DNA of 8,532 bases from Candidatus Woesearchaeota archaeon. GTDB lineage: Archaea > Nanobdellota > Nanobdellia > Woesearchaeales > JACQSR01. Below are positions 1-4,761 of the stretch, in pieces. The translations under genes and the position numbers were made by a program. The notes beneath the pieces were generated by a model. The model worked only from the letters and a program-made list of their open reading frames with translations, was not told the origin of the DNA and ran no database searches. The first letter of the stretch is position 1. Each line of letters opens with the position of its first letter. The stretch is from positions 1 to 8,532 of the forward strand of contig JAHFLI010000049.1 in the NCBI GenBank assembly GCA_023255615.1. Reading direction: 5' to 3'.

Positions 1-170
1 CTTTGGACTTTCTTTACAACCTTTTTCGCAATATCAGGATAATCAACTGGATCTGAAGAGAATGTTCCTACATCATATATTGAATACCCTTTCTTTTTTA
101 GAAATACCTTCAACGCTTCTTTTAACACAAATCCGGCGTGATCTGCGCCAACGACAATTGTTTTTCCCAT
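1..170 (-). CDS. rpiB: Ribose-5-phosphate isomerase B, N-terminal part (runs off left edge)
   Basis: RpiB interconverts ribose 5-phosphate and ribulose 5-phosphate in the cytoplasm, feeding nucleotide synthesis and the non-oxidative pentose phosphate route. The first 56 codons are present. They begin MGKTIVVGADHAGFVLKEAL, where the GADHAGF segment (residues 8-14) carries the family's substrate-binding Asp-His pair (D10, H11). GTFSSDPVDYPDIAKKV (residues 35-51) matches the family's G-T-x-S-x-x-x-x-D-Y-P block. The family is about 145-150 residues, so roughly two thirds lies outside the window. The ATG at 168-170 was chosen because homology starts there and a TATA box centred about 25 bases upstream predicts a leaderless transcript. 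RpiB is the bacterial-type isomerase; most archaea use the unrelated RpiA, so this gene may be of bacterial origin. A related LacA/LacB-type isomerase cannot be fully excluded from the N-terminus alone. Confidence 0.88.
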   Translation of the reverse strand, partial: MGKTIVVGADHAGFVLKEALKVFLKKKGYSIYDVGTFSSDPVDYPDIAKKVVKKVQ

Positions 171-190
171 AAGGAAAATACAAGGATGAG

Positions 191-463
191 TTATTTAAAT
201 CTTTCTTTAGGCGGAATCCAGCGAGAATGTCCCCACGCAAGTAATAGATCAACACCCAACTTCTCTAATCCCATCGGAGAATCACAAGAACCAAAGCATG
301 TTCCCATCCAAATAATGACTTCTGCACCTGTTTTTGAAGAAATCTCATCTGCAATAGATTGAGCTTGTTTTTTCAAACCATCAGGTAACTGAATGCACAC
401 TTTTTTTGCCTCTGCATTCTTTACTTCTTCAATCGCCTTATCTAATTCGAGATTGTAGTACAT
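191..463 (-). CDS. dph2: Truncated Dph2-like diphthamide synthase, first domain only
   Basis: Archaeal Dph2 is a [4Fe-4S] radical enzyme that moves the aminocarboxypropyl group of S-adenosylmethionine to a histidine of elongation factor 2, the first step of diphthamide synthesis. The 90 residues match the N-terminal domain: an initial helix LELDKAIEEVK, then VCIQLPDGLKKQAQSIADEI (22-41), TGAEVIIW, the cysteine motif GTCFGSCD (54-61) with C56 at the first cluster-ligand position, and GLEKLGVDLLLAWGHS (65-80). Full Dph2 is about 320-350 residues with three such domains and one cluster cysteine in each. This protein stops right after the first domain, and no continuation exists in any frame because rpiB starts 20 bases later. 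It lacks two of the three cluster ligands, so it cannot be a normal Dph2. It may be a decayed remnant, or half of a split enzyme. A TATA box about 26 bases upstream of the ATG suggests it is still transcribed. Confidence 0.8.
   Translation of the reverse strand: MYYNLELDKAIEEVKNAEAKKVCIQLPDGLKKQAQSIADEISSKTGAEVIIWMGTCFGSCDSPMGLEKLGVDLLLAWGHSRWIPPKERFK
192..199 (-). promoter_or_regulatory. TATA box of rpiB, embedded in the dph2 3' end
   Basis: On the minus strand the sequence reads GAAAGATTTAAATAA. The box TTTAAATA is centred about 25 bases before the rpiB ATG, with purine-rich BRE-like bases upstream. That spacing is typical of a leaderless archaeal transcript. The TAA stop codon of the truncated dph2 (191-193) overlaps the end of this box. 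Confidence 0.6.
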
Positions 464-485
464 AAAAATAAAGAGATTGGTTGGT

Positions 486-493
486 TATATAAA
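486..493 (-). promoter_or_regulatory. TATA box of truncated dph2
   Basis: The minus strand reads TTTTTATATAACC. TTTATATA is centred about 26 bases before the ATG at 463, again the leaderless spacing. No Shine-Dalgarno sequence precedes the ATG. Confidence 0.6.
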
Positions 494-506
494 AATTTGC
501 AAAACA

Positions 507-934
507 CTAATGAATAGTTTCTTGAGGAGGAATATATAACGCTGGATCCGGATTAGGGTCAGGAACTGTTAAATCTCCAACGATGGATATACCATGTGAA
601 TTTAACCGTTGAATCGCCTGACGATAATCAAGCCCATTATAGGCATCTCTTAATCTCCCGATAACATATCTAGCTCCATCTATTTGATTTATACTATCTG
701 AACCTGTGATAAATATGCCCATATAACCCTCATCAATAATCGGAGCACCTATTGTAAAAAATCCGTCGACACCATCTACTGTTTTTTTCCAGATGGGATG
801 ATATCATCAATAGCATGTTCAGTTTCTTTATTCCACTGGGGAAAAGGAAGGGAAACTCCAACTTGAATTGCAAATGAACGATCGGAAATTCTGCTCGCAG
901 GGCTAATGTTGCATAACACCTCCTCTAAGTTCAT
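507..934 (-). CDS. Unknown 142-residue protein, split by a -1 frameshift at a run of seven A
   Basis: I do not recognise the family. The first frame starts at the ATG at 934, preceded by the Shine-Dalgarno-like AGGAGG at 939-944 (4-base spacer), and gives 52 codons ending ...DDIIPSGKKQ before a TAG at 776-778. The -1 frame continues with coding-like sequence, TVDGVDGFFTIGAPIIDEGY then MGIFITGSDSINQIDG, down to the TAG at 507-509. Slipping back one base on A_AAA_AAA (782-788), or restoring an eighth A, yields one 142-residue protein. Its C-terminal part has alternating strand-like and helical stretches and ends in a proline-rich tail (VPDPNPDPALYIPP). No signal peptide or membrane segment is seen. 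It overlaps the upstream 50-residue gene by 4 bases (ATGA), so the two are co-transcribed. A sequencing indel, a recent pseudogene or programmed slippage would all explain the break. If unshifted, a shorter protein from the ATG at 722 (71 residues) is the alternative. Confidence 0.6.
782..788 (-). other. Poly-A heptamer, candidate -1 slippery site or indel hotspot
   Basis: Read on the minus strand as GGA_AAA_AAA_CAG_TAG in the first frame, this has the X_XXY_YYZ form A_AAA_AAA. A stop codon follows one codon later. The -1 frame is open for 91 further codons. Confidence 0.45.
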
Positions 935-1083
935 TCTTCCTCCTCTTCCATGAATAATTCGTCCATCTCAAATGATGCGAGATCTTTTTTGTTAATCATT
1001 TTGTTGAAATCTTTGTCTTTCTTTGATTTTTGATGTTCTTTAAGCATCTTTGCATGCTCTAAATCATCGTCTACTAAACCCAT
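931..1083 (-). CDS. Small acidic-tailed hypothetical protein, 50 residues
   Basis: The product is highly charged and probably helical. It begins MGLVDDDLEHAKMLKEHQ, has a lysine-rich middle, and ends FMEEEEE. I do not recognise a family. There is no cysteine, signal peptide or membrane segment. Support for it as a gene comes from three things. A TATA box lies at 1135-1142. A GGGTGGT purine-rich stretch (1087-1093) lies 3 bases before the ATG. Its TGA stop is joined by a 4-base ATGA overlap to the next gene, whose Shine-Dalgarno sequence is supplied by the GAG/GAA codons of the Glu tail. The TATA spacing predicts a leader of about 29 bases, unlike the leaderless neighbours. That leader also holds a 13-codon reading frame (1064-1105) overlapping the start, which may be chance. 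Confidence 0.6.
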   Translation of the reverse strand: MGLVDDDLEHAKMLKEHQKSKKDKDFNKMINKKDLASFEMDELFMEEEEE

Positions 1084-1134
1084 ATGACCACCCTGTATGA
1101 ATCATTACTATACGAAAACTACAAGAATAAGGGG

Positions 1135-1142
1135 TATTTAAA
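1135..1142 (-). promoter_or_regulatory. TATA box of the two-gene hypothetical unit
   Basis: The minus strand reads CGAAAGATTTAAATACCCC. TTTAAATA is the same box as at rpiB. It lies about 55 bases from the ATG at 1083, so transcription should start near 1112 and leave a short leader. Confidence 0.55.
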
Positions 1143-1174
1143 TCTTTCGTTTTTTAACTACTTTAGAATAGTAA

Positions 1175-1489
1175 CTAATGAAGGGGAATACGGGATTGAT
1201 GTTTGCAATAGGGACAAGAAATGACTACTTTTCCTGCTTTCGTGCGAACTTTCTTCTGACTTGGAGAAAGATATCGAAGACATTTTCTACAATATCTTCT
1301 TTTCAATTCTCGAGGGAGAGGAACTTTGTACTTCATTGACAGTATTCGCGCAAGTTTTACATAACGATCAGAGAGAGAAGAATCTTCCTTAAACCGCAAT
1401 TCTGCTTGAGAAAACAATGTATGCATTCTTTCTTCAGCAATTTTTTTCCACAGATGCGGTTTACGTTGATGAGGTTGACCCATCGCCAT
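1175..1489 (-). CDS. rnp4: Ribonuclease P protein component 4 (Rpp21/Rpr2 family)
   Basis: Rnp4 is the archaeal homologue of human Rpp21. It binds the RNase P RNA (with Rpp29) and supports 5' maturation of pre-tRNAs. The N-terminal half is helical and basic (KKIAEERMHTLFSQAELRF, residues 15-33; YVKLARILSMKYKVPLPREL, 43-62). The C-terminal half is the family's zinc ribbon, with CRKC at 67-70 and CPYC at 92-95 giving four zinc ligands. The 104-residue length is normal for archaea. The longest start is given. However, the TATA box lies only about 20 bases from that ATG and 26 from the in-frame ATG at 1481-1483, so by the spacing seen elsewhere in the window the true product may be 102 residues starting MGQPHQ. 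The gene sits 33 bases downstream of pgk with its own promoter. It is strong evidence that the host is an archaeon. Confidence 0.93.
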   Translation of the reverse strand: MAMGQPHQRKPHLWKKIAEERMHTLFSQAELRFKEDSSLSDRYVKLARILSMKYKVPLPRELKRRYCRKCLRYLSPSQKKVRTKAGKVVISCPYCKHQSRIPLH

Positions 1490-1505
1490 AAAAAACTAAA
1501 AGAAG

Positions 1506-1512
1506 TATTTAA
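1506..1512 (-). promoter_or_regulatory. TATA box of rnp4
   Basis: The minus strand reads CTTAAATACTTC. TTAAATA is centred 26 bases before the second in-frame ATG (1483) and 20 before the first (1489). It lies in the 33-base gap after pgk, beside T-rich stretches (TTCTTTTAGTTTTT) that may also serve as the pgk terminator. Confidence 0.5.
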
Positions 1513-1522
1513 GAGTAAGGAA

Positions 1523-2707
1523 TCACACAATGTCCTTAAATTTCTGATAACTGTGCTTGAGGGCAGTAATGGCAGGAAGTTCTTGGCCTTCAAACATCAT
1601 CAAGGATGCTCCTCCTCCGGTACTGACTAAAGTCATCTTATTCTCGAGCTTAAATTTCTCGACTGCGGCAGCAGAATCTCCTCCACCAACAATCTTTACT
1701 GCGTTAATTTCTGAAATCGCAATTCCAATATCTTTCGTTGCTCTTGAGAATTTTTCCATCTCAAATACACCTAATGGACCATTCCAAATAATTGTTTTTG
1801 CGGAAGAGAGTTTTTGTTCATAGAATGCAATTGTTTTTGGACCGATATCAAGCGCCATCCACCCATCGGGAATATCACGAGCATCAACAATTTTTGTTCT
1901 CGCATCATTTGAAAAAGAATCAGCAATAACATAATCTAATGGTAAAATTATCTTTTGATTGTTAATGGTCTCTAATGAAATGGAAAGGCCCTCTTCATCC
2001 ACCTTCGTTGAACCGATCGAATACCCTTTAATGCGCTGAAAAAGAAGAGCTAAAGAACCTCCGACCATAATCTCATCCGCTTTGTGCAAAAGATTCTTTA
2101 TCGCATTCACTTTATCTGCCTTAAGGCCACCGATAATAGACAGAAAAGGGTGAGAAGGACTTTTCAATGTATTTTGGATTGTTGAAATCTCAAATTCAGT
2201 GCCGAAGCCGAGACAACCAGGAATATACTGGCAGACATCAGTCATTGATGCATGGGTTCTATGAGAATTCGAAAATGCTTCATTCACGTAGACATCTGCA
2301 AGCGATGCAAGTTGATTTGCAAATGTTTTTCTTTTTGTTTCGTCCTTTTCTTTTTCACCAGAGTTGAATCGAAGATTCTCAAGGAACACAATCTTTGATG
2401 ATGGCAAACCGCGTTCACCCCAATCATCTATTTTTGCTACTGGAATATGAAGAAGCTCAGAAAGTCTCTGCGCAACAGCATTCGATTGTAGCTCTTTTTC
2501 TTTATTTTTTGGTCTGCCGATGTGTGTCATGCAGATAATCTGCTTGGCTTCATGATCGAGAAGATACTGAAATGTTTTTAATGAAGAAAGAATTCGCTTA
2601 TCACTCTTCAGCGTTCCTTTCTCATCAGCCTGAATATCAAAACCGACTCGTGTCAAAACTTTTTTGTCTCGAAATTCAAAATCAGTGATACTAAAATAAT
2701 CCTTCAT
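1523..2707 (-). CDS. pgk: Phosphoglycerate kinase, bacterial-like, with altered substrate motif
   Basis: PGK interconverts 1,3-bisphosphoglycerate + ADP and 3-phosphoglycerate + ATP in glycolysis/gluconeogenesis. The 394 residues are full length. In the N-terminal domain: THIGRPK (61-67), LENLRF (109-114) and YVNEAFSNSHRTHAS (140-154), which supply the basic 3-phosphoglycerate site. In the C-terminal domain: GGLKADK (193-199), GGSLA (216-220), DIGPKT (287-292), WNGPLGVFE (308-316), GGGDSAAAV (341-349) and STGGGAS (362-368), the nucleotide and catalytic loops. The first substrate motif, normally RVDFN, reads RVGFD (20-24), so the usual Asp and Asn are Gly and Asp. The FNxAHRxHAS-like and SHLGRPK-like blocks resemble bacterial rather than typical archaeal PGK (RVDINSP type), suggesting transfer. 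A TATA box 25 bases upstream of the ATG fixes the start. An upstream dyad next to the divergent Lrp-type gene suggests regulation. Confidence 0.95.
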   Translation of the reverse strand: MKDYFSITDFEFRDKKVLTRVGFDIQADEKGTLKSDKRILSSLKTFQYLLDHEAKQIICMTHIGRPKNKEKELQSNAVAQRLSELLHIPVAKIDDWGERGLPSSKIVFLENLRFNSGEKEKDETKRKTFANQLASLADVYVNEAFSNSHRTHASMTDVCQYIPGCLGFGTEFEISTIQNTLKSPSHPFLSIIGGLKADKVNAIKNLLHKADEIMVGGSLALLFQRIKGYSIGSTKVDEEGLSISLETINNQKIILPLDYVIADSFSNDARTKIVDARDIPDGWMALDIGPKTIAFYEQKLSSAKTIIWNGPLGVFEMEKFSRATKDIGIAISEINAVKIVGGGDSAAAVEKFKLENKMTLVSTGGGASLMMFEGQELPAITALKHSYQKFKDIV

Positions 2708-2727
2708 GTACCATGGTCGTTCTTCTC

Positions 2728-2737
2728 TTTATATAAA
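2728..2737 (-). promoter_or_regulatory. TATA box and BRE of pgk
   Basis: The minus strand reads CGAAAAGGTTTATATAAAG. The box TTTATATAAA is centred about 25 bases before the ATG at 2707, and AAAAGG just upstream fits a BRE. The transcript should be leaderless. Confidence 0.7.
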
Positions 2738-2743
2738 CCTTTT

Positions 2744-2756
2744 CGAAAAGATTTCG
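2744..2756. promoter_or_regulatory. 13-bp dyad, candidate Lrp/FFRP operator
   Basis: CGAAAAGATTTCG is a perfect 5-3-5 inverted repeat. It sits beside the pgk BRE and upstream of the divergent regulator gene. It is close to the TGAAA-WWW-TTTCA type site that I recall for archaeal feast/famine regulators, differing at the outer pair and the middle base. An overlapping palindrome TTTTCGAAAA (2740-2749) and three TTTCG words (2741, 2752, 2761) spaced 11 and 9 bases would place sites on one DNA face. Confidence 0.45.
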
Positions 2757-2774
2757 GAATTTTCGGGGAAAACT

Positions 2775-2784
2775 TAATGAATAT
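2775..2784 (+). promoter_or_regulatory. Weak TATA-like element of the regulator gene
   Basis: TTAATGAATA is centred about 25 bases before the ATG at 2804. It is AT-rich but deviates from the TTTAWATA form seen at other genes here, consistent with a weak or regulated promoter. Confidence 0.3.
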
Positions 2785-2803
2785 CCATTGATTACCTTAT
2801 CGT

Positions 2804-3232
2804 ATGATAAACAAGGCAGACTATGAGGTATTATCTCTTTTAAGAAGAAATGCACGAGTTAAGATTGTCGATCTTGCAGAAGAATTGTCTATGCCACATT
2901 CAACTGCTCAACTGAGAATCAGACGCCTTCAGAAAACAATCATCCATAAAACCTGCTCTGTTCTGAACTTTTCTATTTTGGAGTTTCCTGTGAGAACATT
3001 GTATTTATTTTCTTTCCCGGGGAAAAAAAGGTTATCTCAGGAGTTGTTCACCCACTGCTCTGTCAACAATGCGTATCGAACAACAACTGGCTTTGATTAT
3101 TGTCTCGACTGCTACTTTCGAAATGTGGGAGAATCAAATAAATTTAATGAGCAACTAGAAAAGGAGGGGTGCAAAAAAATCTCTTTCTTTTTTGTTACAG
3201 AGGAATTAAAAGTTGAAGAATCAATCCCGTAA
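2804..3232 (+). CDS. Lrp/AsnC-family (feast/famine) transcriptional regulator
   Basis: This is probably a DNA-binding dimer or octamer that senses a small molecule. Residues 1-45 form a winged helix-turn-helix typical of Lrp/AsnC: DYEVLSLLRRNARVKIVDLA, then ELSMPHSTAQLRIRRLQK with the recognition helix around 32-43. Residues about 64-137 fit the ligand-binding RAM fold in strand-helix-strand order. RTLYLFSFPG is the first strand, a helix follows, then TTGFDYCLDCYFRN (93-106) matches the family's G-x-x-D-Y region, and KISFFFVTEELKV is the last strand. At 142 residues it has normal length. Four cysteines lie in or near the RAM domain, which is more than usual. It diverges from pgk across a 96-base region holding a candidate operator, so pgk and its own promoter are the natural first targets (inference). 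The upstream TATA element is weak (TTAATGAATA, about 25 bases before the ATG). The effector is unknown. Confidence 0.82.
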   Translation: MINKADYEVLSLLRRNARVKIVDLAEELSMPHSTAQLRIRRLQKTIIHKTCSVLNFSILEFPVRTLYLFSFPGKKRLSQELFTHCSVNNAYRTTTGFDYCLDCYFRNVGESNKFNEQLEKEGCKKISFFFVTEELKVEESIP

Positions 3233-3349
3233 ATAATACGAATCTGTCGGAATTCTTTCTTGTTTATCATCCGTATCTGAAAAATCTTCAGATGAAGAGA
3301 AAAGTTTTCGATTACAACGCAAATTCTTCGGTTTTTTCTCCAGTAACCA

Positions 3350-3356
3350 TTTTAAG
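3350..3356 (+). promoter_or_regulatory. TATA-like element of the exported-protein pair
   Basis: TTTTAAG is centred 25 bases before the ATG at 3378, the leaderless spacing. It follows a run of T (about 3331-3336) that may end transcription of the regulator gene. The rest of the 145-base gap (3233-3377) shows only a weak 6-bp inverted repeat at 3276-3292. Confidence 0.4.
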
Positions 3357-3377
3357 ACGTCTCCATTACCATTATCA

Positions 3378-4013
3378 ATGAAAAAAATCAGAAAAGCGAT
3401 CATTGGGGGACTTGCGGCAGTCGTTTCTTTTGTGACCTGTGAAGAATCAGGTATCAATCCTCGGCTCCACATCTGGTATGAGCATGAAAGAACAGCAATT
3501 GCACAATACACTCATAAAACACACGAAGGGATATATCGATTTTTCCACGATGATCCGGAAGAGGCTTCACAACATCTTCTTTCTACGTTGACACATTATC
3601 AGCATCAGACAGAATCAATTCAGCCAGTAGTGGAATCTCTCTCAGAAAAGTTGAGAACGTTTGAGACAGAAGAGCAAAAAAGAAATAACCTTAGAGGCAT
3701 GCTTGACGCGTCTCCCGAATATCGAGATCATCTCCTCGATAATGCAATAAAAGAACGAATGAAAACAGGAGGAAGTTCATATTTAGGTGATCTTTATGAG
3801 GAACTTTCACCTGAAGAAAAGGAACAATTTGTCGGTTATGCCCTCTCGTTATTGAAAAATAAAGATGCGTTTATCATAAAATCTGTTGATGATCTTTCTC
3901 CTGACGGAAGAAAAACTCTGGTGTTTACAGTAAATGAATATTATTTGAAAGATCTCAAGGACGAAGGACGACAATTTCTTCGAGATACTATCAAGGAGCT
4001 GATGAAAGAATGA
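3378..4013 (+). CDS. Hypothetical membrane-anchored or exported helical protein
   Basis: I do not recognise the family. The 211-residue product begins MKKIRKAIIGGLAAVVSFVT, a positively charged start and a hydrophobic stretch (7-20) followed by Cys21. This looks like a secretion signal or membrane anchor. The bases of a lipobox are only partly met (FVTC rather than LAGC), so lipid attachment at Cys21 is uncertain. The rest is hydrophilic and probably mostly helical, with amphipathic segments such as LLSTLTHYQHQTESIQPVVE and a C-terminal YYLKDLKDEGRQFLRDTIKE. No enzyme motif or metal-binding cluster stands out, though residues 30-92 are rich in His. The stop overlaps the start of the next gene by 4 bases, so both are translated from one mRNA and probably work together outside the membrane. 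The ATG was chosen from the signal-like N-terminus and the TATA spacing. Confidence 0.7.
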   Translation: MKKIRKAIIGGLAAVVSFVTCEESGINPRLHIWYEHERTAIAQYTHKTHEGIYRFFHDDPEEASQHLLSTLTHYQHQTESIQPVVESLSEKLRTFETEEQKRNNLRGMLDASPEYRDHLLDNAIKERMKTGGSSYLGDLYEELSPEEKEQFVGYALSLLKNKDAFIIKSVDDLSPDGRKTLVFTVNEYYLKDLKDEGRQFLRDTIKELMKE

Positions 4014-4714
4014 GTTTGGAAAGCAAACTAGTCGGTGCAGCAATGTTCGGAATATTGTCGATTTCATCACCGTCGTATGCGGATGAAGCAACAGTCATGC
4101 AGCAAGAAAAAGCAATTCGCAGCAAAACAATTCTCCAATGGAGACGAGAACATCCTGAAGGCGTAGAGGGATTTATTCCTTCCTATGAATGGAATCCGCA
4201 AGAATTATTCACCGCACATGAACACTTTATTGATCCAGCCCTCATTGAGGAAGTTCGGTCAAACACTTCCTTGTCAGAGTCAGAAAAGAATATTATTTTG
4301 GTGTATGCGCATAAAATAAATAAGCTCTACAAAGAAAGTGAAGACAAAGAAACTAAGATTTACCAAGAAATCGCAGGAATTGTACAAGGAGAATTAACAA
4401 AAGAACAATATGGTAAAATCGTCAAAGACCATATTCCTTCCGAAAAAATATTTTCTCTGTTTACTTCGCAGGAGAATCTGTACGGTTATCTTATTGAATT
4501 GTTTGAGTTTGTTCGTAACACAGAAACCTATAAGAATCGATTGACTGATCAAGAAAAAAAAGATTTTTATCATTCCATTCACGAAGGCATTGATGATGAA
4601 GAGAAGCTTCTTGGCTATTTTAAAACGCAACTAGAATTAACGCTCCACACAAAAAAGTTTTGGCAACGAATTTACCAAGAAAAACTCTCTGAAGAAGAGA
4701 GTACAATCAAGTAA
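4010..4714 (+). CDS. Hypothetical secreted helical protein with Sec-type signal peptide
   Basis: I do not recognise the family. The 234-residue product has a clear signal peptide: a short polar start with Lys6, a hydrophobic core LVGAAMFGILSISS (7-20) and an A-type cleavage site SYA|DE at about residue 24. The mature part is hydrophilic, with no cysteine, and strongly helical. Several segments open in a similar way (LSESEKN at 87-93, LTKEQYG, LTDQEKK, LSEEEST), as does LSPEEKE in the preceding protein. This hints at a shared helical repeat or distant paralogy, but is too weak to prove it. The ATG overlaps the upstream stop (ATGA), with AAGGAG at 3993-3998 11 bases before it. The TATA box for dxs begins 6 bases after the stop, so this pair is a unit separate from the MEP operon. 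Confidence 0.7.
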   Translation: MSLESKLVGAAMFGILSISSPSYADEATVMQQEKAIRSKTILQWRREHPEGVEGFIPSYEWNPQELFTAHEHFIDPALIEEVRSNTSLSESEKNIILVYAHKINKLYKESEDKETKIYQEIAGIVQGELTKEQYGKIVKDHIPSEKIFSLFTSQENLYGYLIELFEFVRNTETYKNRLTDQEKKDFYHSIHEGIDDEEKLLGYFKTQLELTLHTKKFWQRIYQEKLSEEESTIK

Positions 4715-4719
4715 CAATC

Positions 4720-4727
4720 TTTATAAA
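4720..4727 (+). promoter_or_regulatory. TATA box of the dxs-dxr-ispDF operon
   Basis: CTTTATAAACC contains a near-ideal archaeal box, TTTATAAA. Transcription should start around 4749-4751, leaving a leader of about 12 bases that carries a Shine-Dalgarno sequence. No bacterial -35/-10 pair is evident, so the operon appears to be driven by the archaeal machinery. Confidence 0.65.
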
Positions 4728-4737
4728 CCGTAAAAAG

Positions 4738-4755
4738 CCCCTTTTTCGTAAGGGG
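4738..4755 (+). promoter_or_regulatory. Perfect 6-bp dyad spanning the dxs start site and Shine-Dalgarno
   Basis: CCCCTT (4738-4743) pairs perfectly with AAGGGG (4750-4755) across a 6-base loop. The right arm is also the Shine-Dalgarno core (AGGGGTG, 4751-4757), 4 bases before the GTG start. If transcription begins at about 4750 the dyad acts only as DNA, as a possible operator. In a longer transcript it would form a hairpin hiding the ribosome site. Confidence 0.45.
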
Positions 4756-4761
4756 TGTACT

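Noticed and set aside
902..919. GGAGGTG followed by an ATG, as an alternative start for the gene at 934
   Set aside because: That ATG opens a frame of only three codons (MQH then stop); the ATG at 934 has its own AGGAGG and a longer frame.
1064..1105. 13-codon upstream reading frame overlapping the start of the 50-residue gene
   Set aside because: It is short and depends on a predicted transcription start near 1112; there is no independent support for translation.
3276..3292. TCTGAA / TTCAGA inverted repeat with a 5-base loop as a terminator
   Set aside because: The stem is short and AT-rich, with no T-run directly after it; expected by chance in sequence of this composition.
3221..3511. 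96-codon minus-strand open frame covering the gap after the regulator gene
   Set aside because: Its tail (ERIPTDSYYLRD) looks somewhat coding-like, but it overlaps the signal-peptide region of the plus-strand gene at 3378 and the end of the regulator gene, has no TATA box at a suitable distance that I can see, and matches no family.
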